DNA of 64,000 bases from Phylloscopus collybita. Its lineage: Eukaryota; Chordata; Aves; Passeriformes; Phylloscopidae. Below are positions 1 through 11,414 of this stretch, in pieces (the stretch's first letter is position 1; each line of letters opens with the position of its first letter). The DNA is taken from the NCBI GenBank assembly GCA_027886175.1, contig JAJNNQ010000126.1, forward strand, positions 2,916,001 to 2,980,000, written 5' to 3'. A program made the translations under genes and the position numbers. Under the pieces are notes generated by a model. The model worked only from the letters and a program-made list of their open reading frames with translations, was not told the origin of the DNA and searched no databases.

Positions 1-439
1 TGCTTTACAAAACCACAGGGCGAACCTGGAGTGTTTGTTCAAGCAAAGCTGCTGCAGCTGGTTGTGTGAAATGAAAGACTGAGGCTTTCTACCAGCAGAT
101 AACAAATCCACGGCGGCAGGAAGATAGGTCAAAACCAGCATCTTGGTTACCAACAAGCCGTACTGAAAGGTGCATTTCAGTGGATTTTTTGTGACCTTTT
201 AACGTGGATTTTTTTTTTTTGTCGGCGAGTTTCTTGACTGCTAAACGGTTTTCATCTGCACCTTATTTCAACCAGCAATGCCTCTCTGTTGATGAACATA
301 CCTGCTTACGGCTTTACAGTAGCCGCGATCCTTGTTCAGCACCAGGGCACCATCCGCTCTCCTCCGTCCACGCCCAAGCGTCCTGGTGTCGTTTCAGCGC
401 TGCAGACAGGACACATGCTGCTTCTCCTGCCGCTCCTGG

Positions 440-790
440 TGTAATAGGGCAGGGGAAGAACCGGGGCTGACGGCCCGGCTTCCTGCGCTGTGCCAGGGAG
501 GCCGCGCAGCGAGCCGGGCCCGCCGGCACCTCCCGCCGCAGGCACCGGCCCCGCGGGCACCGGCCGCGCCGCCCCGCCCCGCCGCCATCTTGTCGGGCCT
601 CAGGCCGCGGGGGAAGAGCGGAGCGGGGCCCGCCCAGCCCGGCGCGGCATCCACCGGCACCGCCCCGCCCCGCCCGGGGCTTCCCCCGCAGGGCAGGGCA
701 GAGGCATGGTCCCGGGATGGGCCCCGGGATGTGCCCCGGAGCTGCCCGGTGGTGTGCTGCTCTGCCGGTCAGGAGGAGCGGAGGGAGTGG
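440..790. promoter_or_regulatory. CpG island 1, candidate promoter near the left edge
   Basis: This stretch is very GC- and CpG-rich compared with the AT-rich DNA around it and has repeated GGGGCGGGG-type blocks of the Sp/KLF kind. Several open frames cross it, but their composition (Pro, Arg, Ala, Gly) is what GC-rich DNA gives by chance and none matches a family I know. On the minus strand a near-consensus splice donor (GCAG then GTATGT) lies at 302/301, so a minus-strand first exon ending at 302 is possible, with the rest of the gene to the left of the window. In mammals ZBED3 lies upstream of PDE8B in the opposite orientation; that identity is only a synteny guess. Confidence 0.55.
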
Positions 791-817
791 GGAGTGCGTC
801 ACGTTAACAGAGGGCAA

Positions 818-3467
818 GCAGACAAACGAAAAACGGCAGCCATAAATAGTAGTTTAAAAGTACACCTCCGTGACTTTTTTTTTTTAACATTTAGACTTAG
901 AAATGATCCTAAGAATGAATGAGTGGCATCTCAGGAGTGATCTTGAAAAATATGCCAGGAAGAGCCAGTGCAGCCCACCAAAGGAGCCTCAGGGCACCTC
1001 ATTCACACAGAGCTGACTCTTAAATCTGCCTTGCCCTGCCCATCTGTTGTAAAAAGCCTTACAGCCACTGCTCCTCAGGCTACCCAGGCCCTCTCTTAGT
1101 CTTCCCTTTTCTGTCCTAGGACAATGGTGTTGCCTTGGTAGTCTTCAGACAAGCGTGGTTGCTACTGCACATATTGTGTTTTGGCCAAACCTCAACTGCT
1201 GGGCTTTATGGGACTGAAAAGCTCACAAATTGTCAAGCTAGAATGTGTAGTTCTATGAGTCTTGCACAAAAACTTGTTCACCTCCAATATTCTCCTCCAG
1301 TCCTTTGTTTTTTCCTCTGGCTTATTTTTTTCTTCTAGATCATCAGATTTCTTCATTTATCTGCTTTCTACACATCAAAAAACAATGTGCTGATTAAGTA
1401 AAACTGTGATACTTGAGTTGCCACCATCAGATTGCTCACCGGGCCTGTTTTCTCAGCCTTTTATGTTCTTTACTCAGCCTGTACCACTCCCAGGCAGAAA
1501 TAGTCTAAAGTGTCCAGTGATGTTGAGTAAGGCTTGTTGTGAATCAGAATTAGAGTTTCCATTCCATAGCTTCTTTAACAAATCCCTTCAAAAAAAGAAA
1601 CGTAGGTTTAAAAAAAAAACCAAAACATATATAGTCAGTAAGTGGTACAGCAGTGGACCATTTTGGTTTTTTAAGTGTTGTCACCTACTTTTTAAAGAGG
1701 CATTCTTTGTTGTGTAGAATTGTGCGAAGTCCTGGTGTTCCCAAACGTTTGCTCAGAGGCAGGTCTTCATGCAACTCTCTATTAATGGGTGGTTGCAGTG
1801 TAATGTGTACTCATCCTCCACGAAGAAGTGGCAGGAAAAACCCCGCTGACACATATCTGGGGTGTGTTTTCTGTTTGGAAGTCTTTCTGAGAGACTTTCT
1901 GAAGTGTGGTGACCAACAGCCTTGGGGTTTTTTGGTTGTGATTGATATGAGAGCAGAGCTTCTGTCTGGGTGTGTTATTTGACCATGACCATGAGTTGTT
2001 ATCTACTGCAAAGTCAGTGTGATATGAACATGGTAAACAGGGGGGACTAGAAGTGGGCTTCTTCTCTTTGTTCAGTTTGAACATAACATAACTGAGTGGA
2101 CAAGTCCCCTGTCCAGCAGTTCAGAGCTTTTTAAAGCACGTGATGAGAAGGAGGCTTATAACTGAGATGTTCTTGAAAGGAATAATTTTTTTTATTCAGT
2201 AGTTCCGTTTTTCATTTTACCTTTCAATTTACCATATAAATAAATGCTTCATTTGAGACTTTTATACAATAAAGACTCGACTTGGAAATTGCTCAGAGTA
2301 CACAAGTTCCTTAACATAGCTGTATGTGTTTAGTGTATTTGGAGAAGGATGTATTTCCTGATGAATTTGCAATATGTGGGGCTTTATTACAAACTGAGCT
2401 ACTCTTCGTATGGTTTGACTTGATGGCAGAATACATACAAAGGATGCTGTGACTTTCAGCTTCACCTGTTTTCCCACATCTGTACGTGTGGCACTCTGCG
2501 GACACCCTGCCATTAGGATGACGACGGAAGTCTGCACCTTGCTTGCTCAGATGCCCTTTTATGCTGAATTTTGCCACGGCCAGAGTTGAGTGAAAACTGA
2601 ATGTGGTTTTAATGCTTGTAACCTTTCACACTTTGGCAGTATGAACAAGCTGCTACGTTCCTTCTTCCACGGGTCTTCTGCAAAACCCATGTCTGTTTAT
2701 TTGGAGTTACTTGAGTGATGGTGGAACACTGCAAAGATGTTTGAAAACTGTTTACAGCATGTGACATGATCCTCACCTCTTTCCCCACTGTCCTGTGACT
2801 TGCATTCAGTGAAGTATTTTCTTTTCCCTAGACACTGCTGACACCTGGCTACGGTAATACGCCAATTCCCAGTAGCCACCATTAAAAGTAACAAACTGTT
2901 GAAGCTTAGATAAATCACTTTAGTCATTACAAATAAAGATTAAGAAGGCTTAACTGAGAGTAAAACTTAATTTTAAAATGCTGCAGTAGATGCATTATCA
3001 GGAGACCTTTGAGATCTCAGTATACTTCAAAGGCCTCCTGTAACAGCTGGCAGGATTATTAATAGCTGCCAGTACTGATTTAGGTAAAAAATCATGGCGT
3101 GTTTTCTTGGGGGATTTAACTAATGAGTCATGTCATTTTGTTCACTGTAGTTTTTGTTTGTTTTGCTTTGAAAAAAAGTTTCTGTTCACTAGACAGTGTG
3201 CCTGGGTTTGACAGCTCAAAAGGGCAACCTACAGATTCTGGAATATAAGGGTAGGAGCCTCAACTGGGATTTCGCATTTCACTTCAGTGAGTGCACACTG
3301 GCTTGCTGTCACCTAATGATCTGACTGATGAAGCTCATAGGCCAGTGTTACTAAACAGATAGTGGCTTGGATGCTGGTGCAGAACTCTACACACACGTAC
3401 ACCTGCCCTAGCTCTTCAAGCTGCACGAGAAATCAAAATGGTTGTGTCAGATTTTGCAGGAACAGAG
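818..3467. other. Intergenic DNA without a recognised gene
   Basis: AT-rich DNA with only short open frames of unfamiliar sequence. Two canonical AATAAA hexamers sit close together at 2239-2244 and 2268-2273 on the + strand, followed by a GT-rich stretch, so a + strand transcript could end near 2290. No splice-site-bounded coding segment is visible. Confidence 0.4.
3385..3433 (+). repeat. Left copy of a diverged direct repeat flanking the LTR
   Basis: About 50 bp containing CTCTTCAAGCTG and GAGAAAT, repeated with several mismatches at 4498-4546. The two copies bracket the LTR at 3468-4490 and are far longer than an LTR target-site duplication. Confidence 0.55.
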
Positions 3468-4490
3468 TAGTGGTGTGATGCTGGCCGGATGCCAGGTGCC
3501 CACCAAAGCCACACTCTCTCTCCCCTCTGCCAGTGGACAGGAGAGAGAAAATACAAGAAAGGGTTCGTGGGTTGAGATAAGCCCCTGGAGAAGTCACTCA
3601 CCAAATTGCAGGAAAAACAGACTGAACTTGGGGATATTAATTGAATTGATTATTAACAAAATCAGAGCAGGATTATGAGGAGCAAGGTAAAATCTTAGAA
3701 ACTCCTTCCCCACATCCCTCCCTCTTTTCCAAGCTCTACTTCCTACCTGTGCAGGAAATAGGGGTTACAGTCAGTTCATCACAAGTTGTTCCTGCTACTC
3801 CACAGGGAGAGGGGTCCTTCCTCTGCTCCAGTGTGGGATCCCTCCCACAGGAGACAGTTCTCCACAAATGTGTGTCCATCCTACCGGCAGCAGTTCTCCA
3901 TGAACTACTCCAGCATGGGTCCCTTTTCACAGGATGCAGTCCTTCAGGCACAGTGTGCTCCATTGTGGGTCCTCCACAGGCACAAAAGTCCTACCAGGAG
4001 ACCTGCTCCAGCAGGAGCTCCTCTCTCCATGGGTCCACAAGTTCCTGCCAGGATTGTGCTCCAACACAAGTTCCACAGGCTCCTTTCAGGCATCCACCTG
4101 CTCTGATGTGGGACTCCTCCAAGGGCTGCAGATGGATCTCTGCTCCCCCATGGATCTGCATGGGCTGCAGGGGAATCCCAAGTCTGGTACCTGGATCATC
4201 TTGTCCCCGTCCTTCTCCACTTACCTTGGTGTGTGCACAATTGTTCCTCTCAAACATTTTCAATCTGCTACATCTGCACAACTTTTCCCATGTTTAAATC
4301 TGTTATCAGAGAGATCTTACCATCATTTCTGATTGTCCCAGCCTTGGCCAGCAGTGGGTCCATCTCCAAGTGAACTGGCTTTGGCTTTGTCAGACATGCA
4401 GGGAAGCTTCTGGCAGTTTCTCACAGGAGCCACCTCTCTTAGCTCCTCTGCAACTAAAATCTGTCCATGAAAACTGAGTAACAGTGTTCA
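3468..4490 (-). mobile_element. Avian ERV LTR (minus orientation), diverged
   Basis: About 1 kb of LTR sequence of the same family as the copy at 45640-46840. Shared blocks include the CTTGGCCAGCAG segment, AAGCTTCTGGCAG, an AAATCTGTTATCA segment and the degenerate CTCC/CATGGG tandem region. On the minus strand a degraded AATAAATTC-like polyadenylation region (about 3640-3660) and a block ending GGCATCCGGCCAG give the orientation. No gag, pol or env remains, so this is a solo LTR. Ends are estimated from similarity to the other copy. The exact family name (TguLTR/ERVL type) is from memory. Confidence 0.7.
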
Positions 4491-4497
4491 TATGGAA

Positions 4498-4546
4498 GTC
4501 TATACACATACACATGTACCCTAACTCTTCAAGCTGGAGGAGAAAT
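4498..4546 (+). repeat. Right copy of the flanking direct repeat
   Basis: Partner of the copy at 3385-3433. It shares ACACAYRTAC, CTCTTCAAGCTG and GAGAAAT in the same order and spacing. It abuts the CR1-type tail of the SINE that follows. Confidence 0.55.
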
Positions 4547-4690
4547 TTCACTGAATCACAGAGTATTCTGAGCTGGGAGAGACCCACAAGGATTATCAAG
4601 ACCAGTTCTTAAGTGAATGGTCGATATGGGGATCAAAACTACAACTTTGGTATTATTAGCACCATGCTCTAACAAACTGAGCTAATCTCA
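4546..4690 (-). mobile_element. tRNA-Ile-derived SINE with CR1 tail (TguSINE1-like)
   Basis: Read on the minus strand, 4690 to about 4617 looks like tRNA-Ile(AAT). It has an A box (TAGCTCAGTTTG), an anticodon region GCTAATAA and a B-box-like segment TTTTGATCCCC. It is followed by a tail down to 4546 (GGGTCTCTCCCAGCTCAGAATACTCTGTGATTC) that matches the 3' end used by CR1 LINEs. A tRNA-Ile head plus a CR1 tail is the published architecture of TguSINE1, a retroposon of passerine birds mobilised by CR1. The acceptor stem does not pair well and the T arm is mutated, so this is not a working tRNA gene. Confidence 0.85.
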
Positions 4691-5769
4691 TTTTGTGACT
4701 TAAAATGATACTTGCTTATTTTAAAAACATTGCACTTTCCAGATTGTTTATCTTTTGAATAATTACATGTTTTTTATATTATATTCTTCTACATACTCTT
4801 AGAAATAGTCTAGAGCCTTGAAATACCTAACTCTGGACAGCTATAGTGGCATGATGTTTTTCTACGGGCTTCAGTTGGAGTGACTCAATTGACAGCAATG
4901 ATTTTACAAAGCGTATTTTGGAATCCATAAGGCTCATTTGGAGTAAAAACCCCTTCTATTCAAAGTAAAGATAACAGTTGTCACTTTAGGCTTTCAGAAT
5001 ATTATTTTTCACCAGCTGCTTACCACTGTTAAGTTTTTGTTGATTATGTAAGAATAGGATATAATTTAATTAATGGTTGCATCTGTTTGTTTATTGGAGT
5101 TTTTTTAATGATGACATCTCTTTGAGTTCAATGCAGTTACTTGGAATTTATGCTAGCATTAATAAAAAACAGAGATATGTTCCTAACCCTAGATCCTCAG
5201 AATGTGAGATGGTAACCAAAGCCAAAACGTGGCTGAGCACGTTGATACATCACAAAGAAAATCAACATGAAGAGAACATTGTTATCATTGCAATAAAGCC
5301 CTCAACTGTTGCAGAAATGCAAGAACTACAGTTTTAGTTGTTGACTGCTTTAACTGCATGGTGCTAACACTATCATCTCAATGAAGTTTTCTTGCTTTAT
5401 GATTTAATGTATAATCATATTGTCATGCCCTCTTCACTCTTAGAGTCCCTAGCTTTTACTGCACAGGGCGAAATGTATTTAGCAAGGAGGCAATTGGATC
5501 AGATTTTTTGCCTTCAGTTTCGCTTTCCCCAGTCATGTCTCCTATTCACATCTTCTGGCCTACAGCAAAGATCTCATGCTGTTCCTTGGATGCACCTGTT
5601 CCGTCACTGAGATTCCCATGCTGTCTGGTCTGCACTCTACATCAGCACACTTACAGACAGTGCATGAACATGAGGCTGAAGAGGCTGCAGTAAGTGGTGG
5701 CAGCAATTGAATTAATGACTCTTTTATGATTTAAAATATAAGCACATCAGCTACCTACTATTTTCAAGT
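4691..5769. other. Intergenic, nothing recognised
   Basis: AT-rich sequence with short unsupported frames only; I see no repeat family, RNA gene or conserved motif. Confidence 0.4.
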
Positions 5770-6650
5770 GATAAAATCATAAATTAATAAAATAGTTTGG
5801 GTTGAAAAGGACCCTAGAGATCCCCTAGTTCCACATGCTGCCATGGACAAGGAAACCTTCCACTAGACCAGGTTGCTCAAAGCCCCATCCAAACTGGCCT
5901 TGAACGCTTCCAGGGATGGGGCATCCACAGCTTCCCTGAGCAACCTCTTCCAGTGCCTTGATGTACTCACAGTAGAGTTCTTCCTGGTATCTGATATAAA
6001 CTATCCTCTTTCAGTTCAAAGCCATTCCCCCTTGTCCTGTAATTACACTCCATGATAAAAAACCCTCCCCATCTTTGCTGGAGGTCCCCCTTAGGTACTG
6101 GGAGGTTTCCCCATGACTTCCTCTTCTGCAGACTGAACAGCCCCAACTCCTCTCATCCTTTTCACATAAGAGAGGTGCTCCAGCTCTCTGGTTAGTTCTG
6201 TGGCCCTTCTCTGGATCTGCCCCAGCAGGTTCATGTCTTATGCTGGAGGCCCCTCCTGCGTGTTTTGGCCCCTCAGGCAGCTGTGACACCACAAAGCTCA
6301 GTGTCATCAGCCAGCCTGCTGATGGTGCACCTGATCCCACTGTCTGTGTCCCTGACAAAGGTGTTACAAAATACTGACCTCAGTGCACCACTCATCCTTC
6401 CTCTGCACCCAGACTCTTTGAGCAGGACCAGTCAGGCAATTCCTTATCCACTGAGTGGTCCACCTGTGAAATCCAGAGTCAAGGGTGTGCATGGAAGCAT
6501 CAAATGCTTTGCACACGTCCTGTTAGATGACATTCCCTTATCCACTGATGCTGTAAGCCCATTGCCAGAGGCTGCCAAATTTGTCATGCATGATTTGCCC
6601 TTAATGAAGCCATGCTGACCATCATGTTGATTACTGACATCTGTAAAATC
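5770..6650 (-). mobile_element. CR1 LINE fragment (minus orientation)
   Basis: The left end is the CR1 3' tail, with CCTTTTCAACCCAAACTATTTTAT on the minus strand. Next comes the typical 3' region, including the CAAGGCCAGTTTGGATGGGGC block. Beyond about 6290 the minus strand is decayed reverse-transcriptase code, with a CKAFD-like trace of the RT 'SKAFDTV' motif near 6505-6520 and a GKSCMTNLA segment near 6570-6610. Frames are broken throughout. The element is 5'-truncated, as is usual for CR1. Confidence 0.88.
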
Positions 6651-9600
6651 AATGAGAAACCTTCAGTGCTTTGATGCACAAAACCAATCTTTGAAGGCTC
6701 TAATCAATACATGGTCAGTGTCTTACTGTGCTGCCATCTTCCACAAGAGGTGAAAATCCAAGATCTTCTTTGGACTATTAAAGTTTCCATAAGGCATTCT
6801 GCACACGTGGAAGCATTTGACCAAATTCAACCTTGAGGACTGCAATTCCCCATTGGATAAATTTCCTGTGCCAAGTTTTCCCTATGCTATTCCCTGTTTC
6901 ATGATCATGCTGTAGCTATGCACTGGCATACAATTGCCTTGTTCCTGTAGGGCACTGACATTATCACCAGGAGTGCAAAAGGTGGAGACCACTTTATTTC
7001 CAGCATGGCCACAGAAGTAGGGATTGTGATCAGAGTAATGTTGCAGAGGAGCACACCCACACAACATCTCCCAAGAGCAGAAAATATTTCTGCAGTGGCC
7101 TGACATGGTCTGTTAAAGGTTGCTGAGGTAGAGGCCCCTGAAGGTATCCAGTGAGTCTGTTACCACCAATCTTTATAATTGGAGCCACAATTGAAAATTC
7201 ACCTGCTTGTTTGGCTGATGGTCAGAGGGACGTGAGACCTGGGTTTCTCAGGTGGGAAAAGTGACTTACACTTCCCTGCTGTCATGCTTCTGGAGAGTGA
7301 AAGCCCTTCATCTGCCTGTAGGAGGAGTGCTAGAAATTTTGGAAAGGCTGATTTCACCAAGAGAATGGCAGTGGGTTTTCTGATTATTTGCAGCTTCATC
7401 TAAATAATCTAAGCATTTATTTGGCCTTCAGAAACCTCTTTTTCTGTGCATACCTTCCTCTCAGCTCCTACTGTGCCAGAAGTTGGAAGTAGTCTGGAGG
7501 ACAATAGCAAGAATGACTAGAGGACTTGGTTGGGATGAGAAGCTAAAGAATTTGTTTTATTAGTTCCTAAAATAAGAGTGCACAAAGAAAGAGTTTGCAG
7601 GCATGGTTTTGAAGAGGATGATAACCAGTAGTCTACCAAATTAATGAGGGAAGAAACTAGTATAAATGAGTCTAATAAGCAGCACAAGATGACTGGATTT
7701 GGAAATTTTTCCCCTTTCATGGGTGTCATGAAATCTCCAAGCAGAATGCACATTTATTATGGCAAGTTTTCACAGCTGTCTCCAGTGAGTTCTTGTTTTG
7801 TACAAGATCTTGATTCCAAGAAGGCAGCCAGGGTAGATGTCCAGGAGCTTCTTCCAGCCCTATTCTAACTGCTGTTGTGTCCTTCAGATAGCATGTACAG
7901 GACCAACTTAGTAATGTTGTTGGATCACTTAGGTGTGGAGTCAGTCAGGTCACCAGCAGATCACCTCTTTGAGTGCCCTCTGTCTTCATCTTTTTTTATC
8001 ATGCACATCATCCTCTTATTGGTACATCTCTCAAATTCAGGCATTTCCAAAAGCAACGGAAAACTGTACTTTTCTGAACTTACTTTTCTGAACAGTTTTT
8101 CAGAGTTAAATGAATTCACATGATGCCACTGACCTTCATACTGTGCAACCTTTACATCCTGATGAAGTTGGACTCCCTGTTTTGCATTTAATTTCAGTGT
8201 ATTCTGTGAGACTAAGTGGAACTTACTAGGAAATTGATTTTTTTCAAATGATTTTTCTAATTTATGTCTCTTGTTCATGTTTTCCATTTCATCTCTGATT
8301 TCATAGATCTCTCTGTTCTTGGTCTCAGTTTTTCCTGCTGAGAAGTGCTGACTGCTGTGTAGCATACGTTTTTCTTGTAGAAACGCAGCTATAATAGTAA
8401 AAAAAAAAAAAAAAAAAGACTGTCTTCATACTAATCCGAACGTGTCCCCAGCAGCTTCTGTTCAATCTGAGCCCAACATGGAGGATGATATAACAACTTT
8501 CAGCAGTGATTTAAGTGCCACATCTGTTACTGAGAAATAAAAACCTGGTAAGTGAGCTTTTGTCAAGACCTATTTACACATCTAAAAACTCAAATTTTAA
8601 TGTATAGTTGTAGATTAAGATGTAATTCAGCATAGATCCAGCCATGCAGTTTTATTGTTTTTGCACCAAACACTGTCCTTCATATTGGCAATCTTACCTC
8701 TGGCTGTGTAGGACTGTAATTTGTGGATATGCAGATTTGCACATGTGAACGTGGCTAAGCAATCCTCAGCAGGTCAAAAGCTCTGGCTGAGGTTGGCCTC
8801 ATTCTCCAGATCTGCATTGCTCAGTTTTGATGATACAGCCTCCCAAGATCATTCAGTGTGAACAAATGGAGCAAATATACCTTCTAAAAAAGCTGCCAGG
8901 ACTCGTGCTGCTGAGGTCCTGCAAGAACATAATGCCTCTTCAGACGGCTTTCAGAAAATTCAGAGGAAGTGAATTTTCCAAGCAAGGGATTTGCACCTGT
9001 GGTAGCCTGATGTCTGTTATACCTACAAGTCCTGGGAGCAGGCCTGTCTTCACATAATTGAGGTGGGCTAATTTGAGTACTTTAAGCCTTAGTGCAGACT
9101 TTACTTTGGGCTCAATGGCTTATTTTGGCATAAGCCTGTGCTTCTCTGACCCAAACCTGATAAATTTGAGTTAATATAATAGACCTGAAAATACTGGGTT
9201 TAAACTAAAGGAGAACTGATTTTTGCTGACTTTTGCACTGAAAAATCTACAAGGTTTAAATCACTTCTTTGAAAGAAGCCCAGAAGACTAAAACTCTGCA
9301 TGCAGGAAAGCCTTTAAGCTTCAGTTTGTTTGTGTGATATACAGACCAGACAATACAAAGGGCATCCTTATTCTCCCACCAGCTCTGATCCACACATCTC
9401 TCTCTTCACTTGTTGTTCTCTGCTAGACCCATGACGTCATCTCAGTTTGACTGTTCATTTGTGACTGCAATAACAATTTTTTAGAAGATGATTCGTGGTG
9501 AGAATACCTGTACTAATACTGTTAACAGCATAGTGAAAGACAGGACTGAAAGTAGACTGTAAGTGCTATTTTCCTTACCTGGGACTGATTTCAGTCTCAA

Positions 9601-10827
9601 CTCTATTTGCCAGTGTAACATGCCAACATGCCATCAGATTTCCAAAATACTCAGAGGAAGGATTTGCACTTACAGCTGCACTGATGAGTGCCCCTTCTGA
9701 TTCCCCTCCCCCAGCTCATCAACATGCATGTCTTCCCTTATTAGTGTTCGTCATTATGTGAACAGCTGGTAACTGTTCTGTTTTTCTTCTCATCAAAAAG
9801 AGGGCTTTACAGCCATGAGGAAAATTAGTATTAGGTACAAGCAATTTTTAATACTGACTCCAGGTCCATTAATTTTTTCATTATCGTTATCATCATCATC
9901 ATGGCAAGGGTGGGCAGGTAGGCTGTGGGCCTGATTCTCTACTACACTGGAAGTAGTGTAAAGGGAGAGAAAGTCTTTCAAAGGCAGCAGGCTTACACCA
10001 ATCCAAACTGAGGTAAGTGCAGATCAGGGTCTGGCTCTCAATTCATTTTTCATGGCTGCCTTTAAAATATGAGTAGTTTCTCTTCCAAATCCATTTTAAC
10101 TGTAATTAACTGTAATGAAGATTTTTTTCTCTGCTTGTATTTCTGAAATACATGCTCCACCAAAGATTTTAAATTACTCCTCTGCTACATATCTTATAAT
10201 CAATGTCTAAATTATTTCTCTCTTGTATTTAAGAAGATGAGAAACTATAAGATAATTGGTAGCTAGACAGATCTGCCAGGGTTCTCTCTTTGATTTTTTT
10301 TTCTCGGTAGATGACTGGTCAAGAAAGAATATGCATTTTTAGTGGACCTATATTCAGGACTCTAAACAAGGACAGGTATTTTGTGAGCTGTCTGAAATAC
10401 TCCACCATTCAGATCTCAATACTCCAAGCTGTTGGCCATTTCAGAGTGCCCTGAATTTTTAAATTAGGAGGGCTGTTGCCTTCCGTGCTTTTCATCCAGC
10501 ATGTAAAATATTTTCCATTTTCTTTTCTCAGTCCACAAGCCTGAGAACACAGTCGTTTTCCATAGGAACCCAAGCAATATATGCATGAAACTTTTTTTTT
10601 CTATTGTGGGAAACTTAGTTAGGTAAGCTGTAAGAGGTAAGAGAATTTAAGAGCTGGACTTTGGTCTGACAGCACTAGTTCAACTCTGTCTAACTACAAG
10701 TGCCTTTAGTATGGCAAAGTCTTCAGGAATAATGTCTAGTGGATCTAGAATTGTGGTGAATGTATGAGATTTCCATAGGAAAAAAGGGATTTCATGCTAT
10801 TTCAGATGACTTTTTTTCTTTTAATAG
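6651..10827. other. Intergenic, little recognised
   Basis: No gene or transposon family identified. It contains an A-tract at about 8400-8418, a short TCATCA run at about 9889-9902, and the palindromic CRE at 9431-9440 listed separately. The open frame at 7961-8365 on the minus strand (134 codons) has no family resemblance and lies in low-complexity AT-rich DNA. Confidence 0.4.
9431..9440. promoter_or_regulatory. Full palindromic CRE (ATGACGTCAT)
   Basis: A perfect 10-bp palindrome containing TGACGTCA, the optimal CREB/ATF binding site. It lies 16.6 kb upstream of the PDE8B start codon. Full CREs are rare because of CpG loss, but one site without context is weak evidence of function. Confidence 0.35.
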
Positions 10828-11414
10828 TGTTTTTAAGTTCAGGTGGGCTTGAAACACCACACAGCCACTCCCTCAAGTCCCCCTCTCTTCCCACCCCCCA
10901 GTGGAATGGGAGAAAAATTGAGATAAAACCTGTATGTTGAGATAAGATCAGTTTAATAATCGAAAGTAAAGTAAACCACAACAATAATGGTTAATAATAT
11001 TAACAATAATAATAATAGCGGTAATAAGAAGGAAAAAACCCCCAAGTGCTGCAGTCTGCAATTGCTCAACACCCAATGACCAATGCCAGACCACCCTTCC
11101 CAAACCCAGACTGGCTCCCCTTCTGAGTAACTCTCCCCAGTTTAATTAATGAGCATGACCTTCAGCTATGTGGAGTACCCCTTTGGGCAGTTTGGGTTAC
11201 CTCTCCCAGCCCTGCTTCCTCCCAGTTTGTTTTATCTCCCCACTGGCAGAGCAGGAGACAAGGGGGAAAAAGAGTCTTTGGCTTAGGATAAACAGGACTT
11301 AGCAAAAAGCCAAAACATCAGTGTTATCAAGACCATTTTCATTTGGAATCCGAAACACAGCACTGTCAGAGCTACTGAGAAGAAATTAACTCTATCCTGG
11401 CTGAAACCAGGACA
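10828..11414 (-). mobile_element. Solo LTR of an avian ERV (minus orientation)
   Basis: On the minus strand it starts TGTCCTGGTTTCAGCCAGGATAG, the familiar start of avian ERV-L-like LTRs. It continues through a TTGATAACACTGATGTTTTGG block and a TTTATCCTAAGCCAAAGACT block, and ends at 10828 with ...TTAAAAACA, giving TG...CA termini and 587 bp. An ATTATTAAACTGATCT segment near 10945-10965 fits its polyadenylation region. The flanks AATAG (10823-10827) and AACAG (11415-11419) look like a 5-bp target-site duplication with one mismatch. No internal retroviral genes are present. Confidence 0.85.

Noticed and set aside
314..922. Several overlapping frames in CpG island 1
   Set aside because: All frames are open because GC-rich DNA has few stop codons; none shows a domain.
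2899..2940. Segment ATAAATCACTTTAGTC resembling one at about 15880-15900
   Set aside because: The similarity covers fewer than 20 bases and is expected by chance in AT-rich DNA.
4617..4690. tRNA-Ile(AAT) gene on the minus strand
   Set aside because: The acceptor stem and T arm are mutated and the sequence runs directly into a CR1 tail, so it is the head of a SINE.
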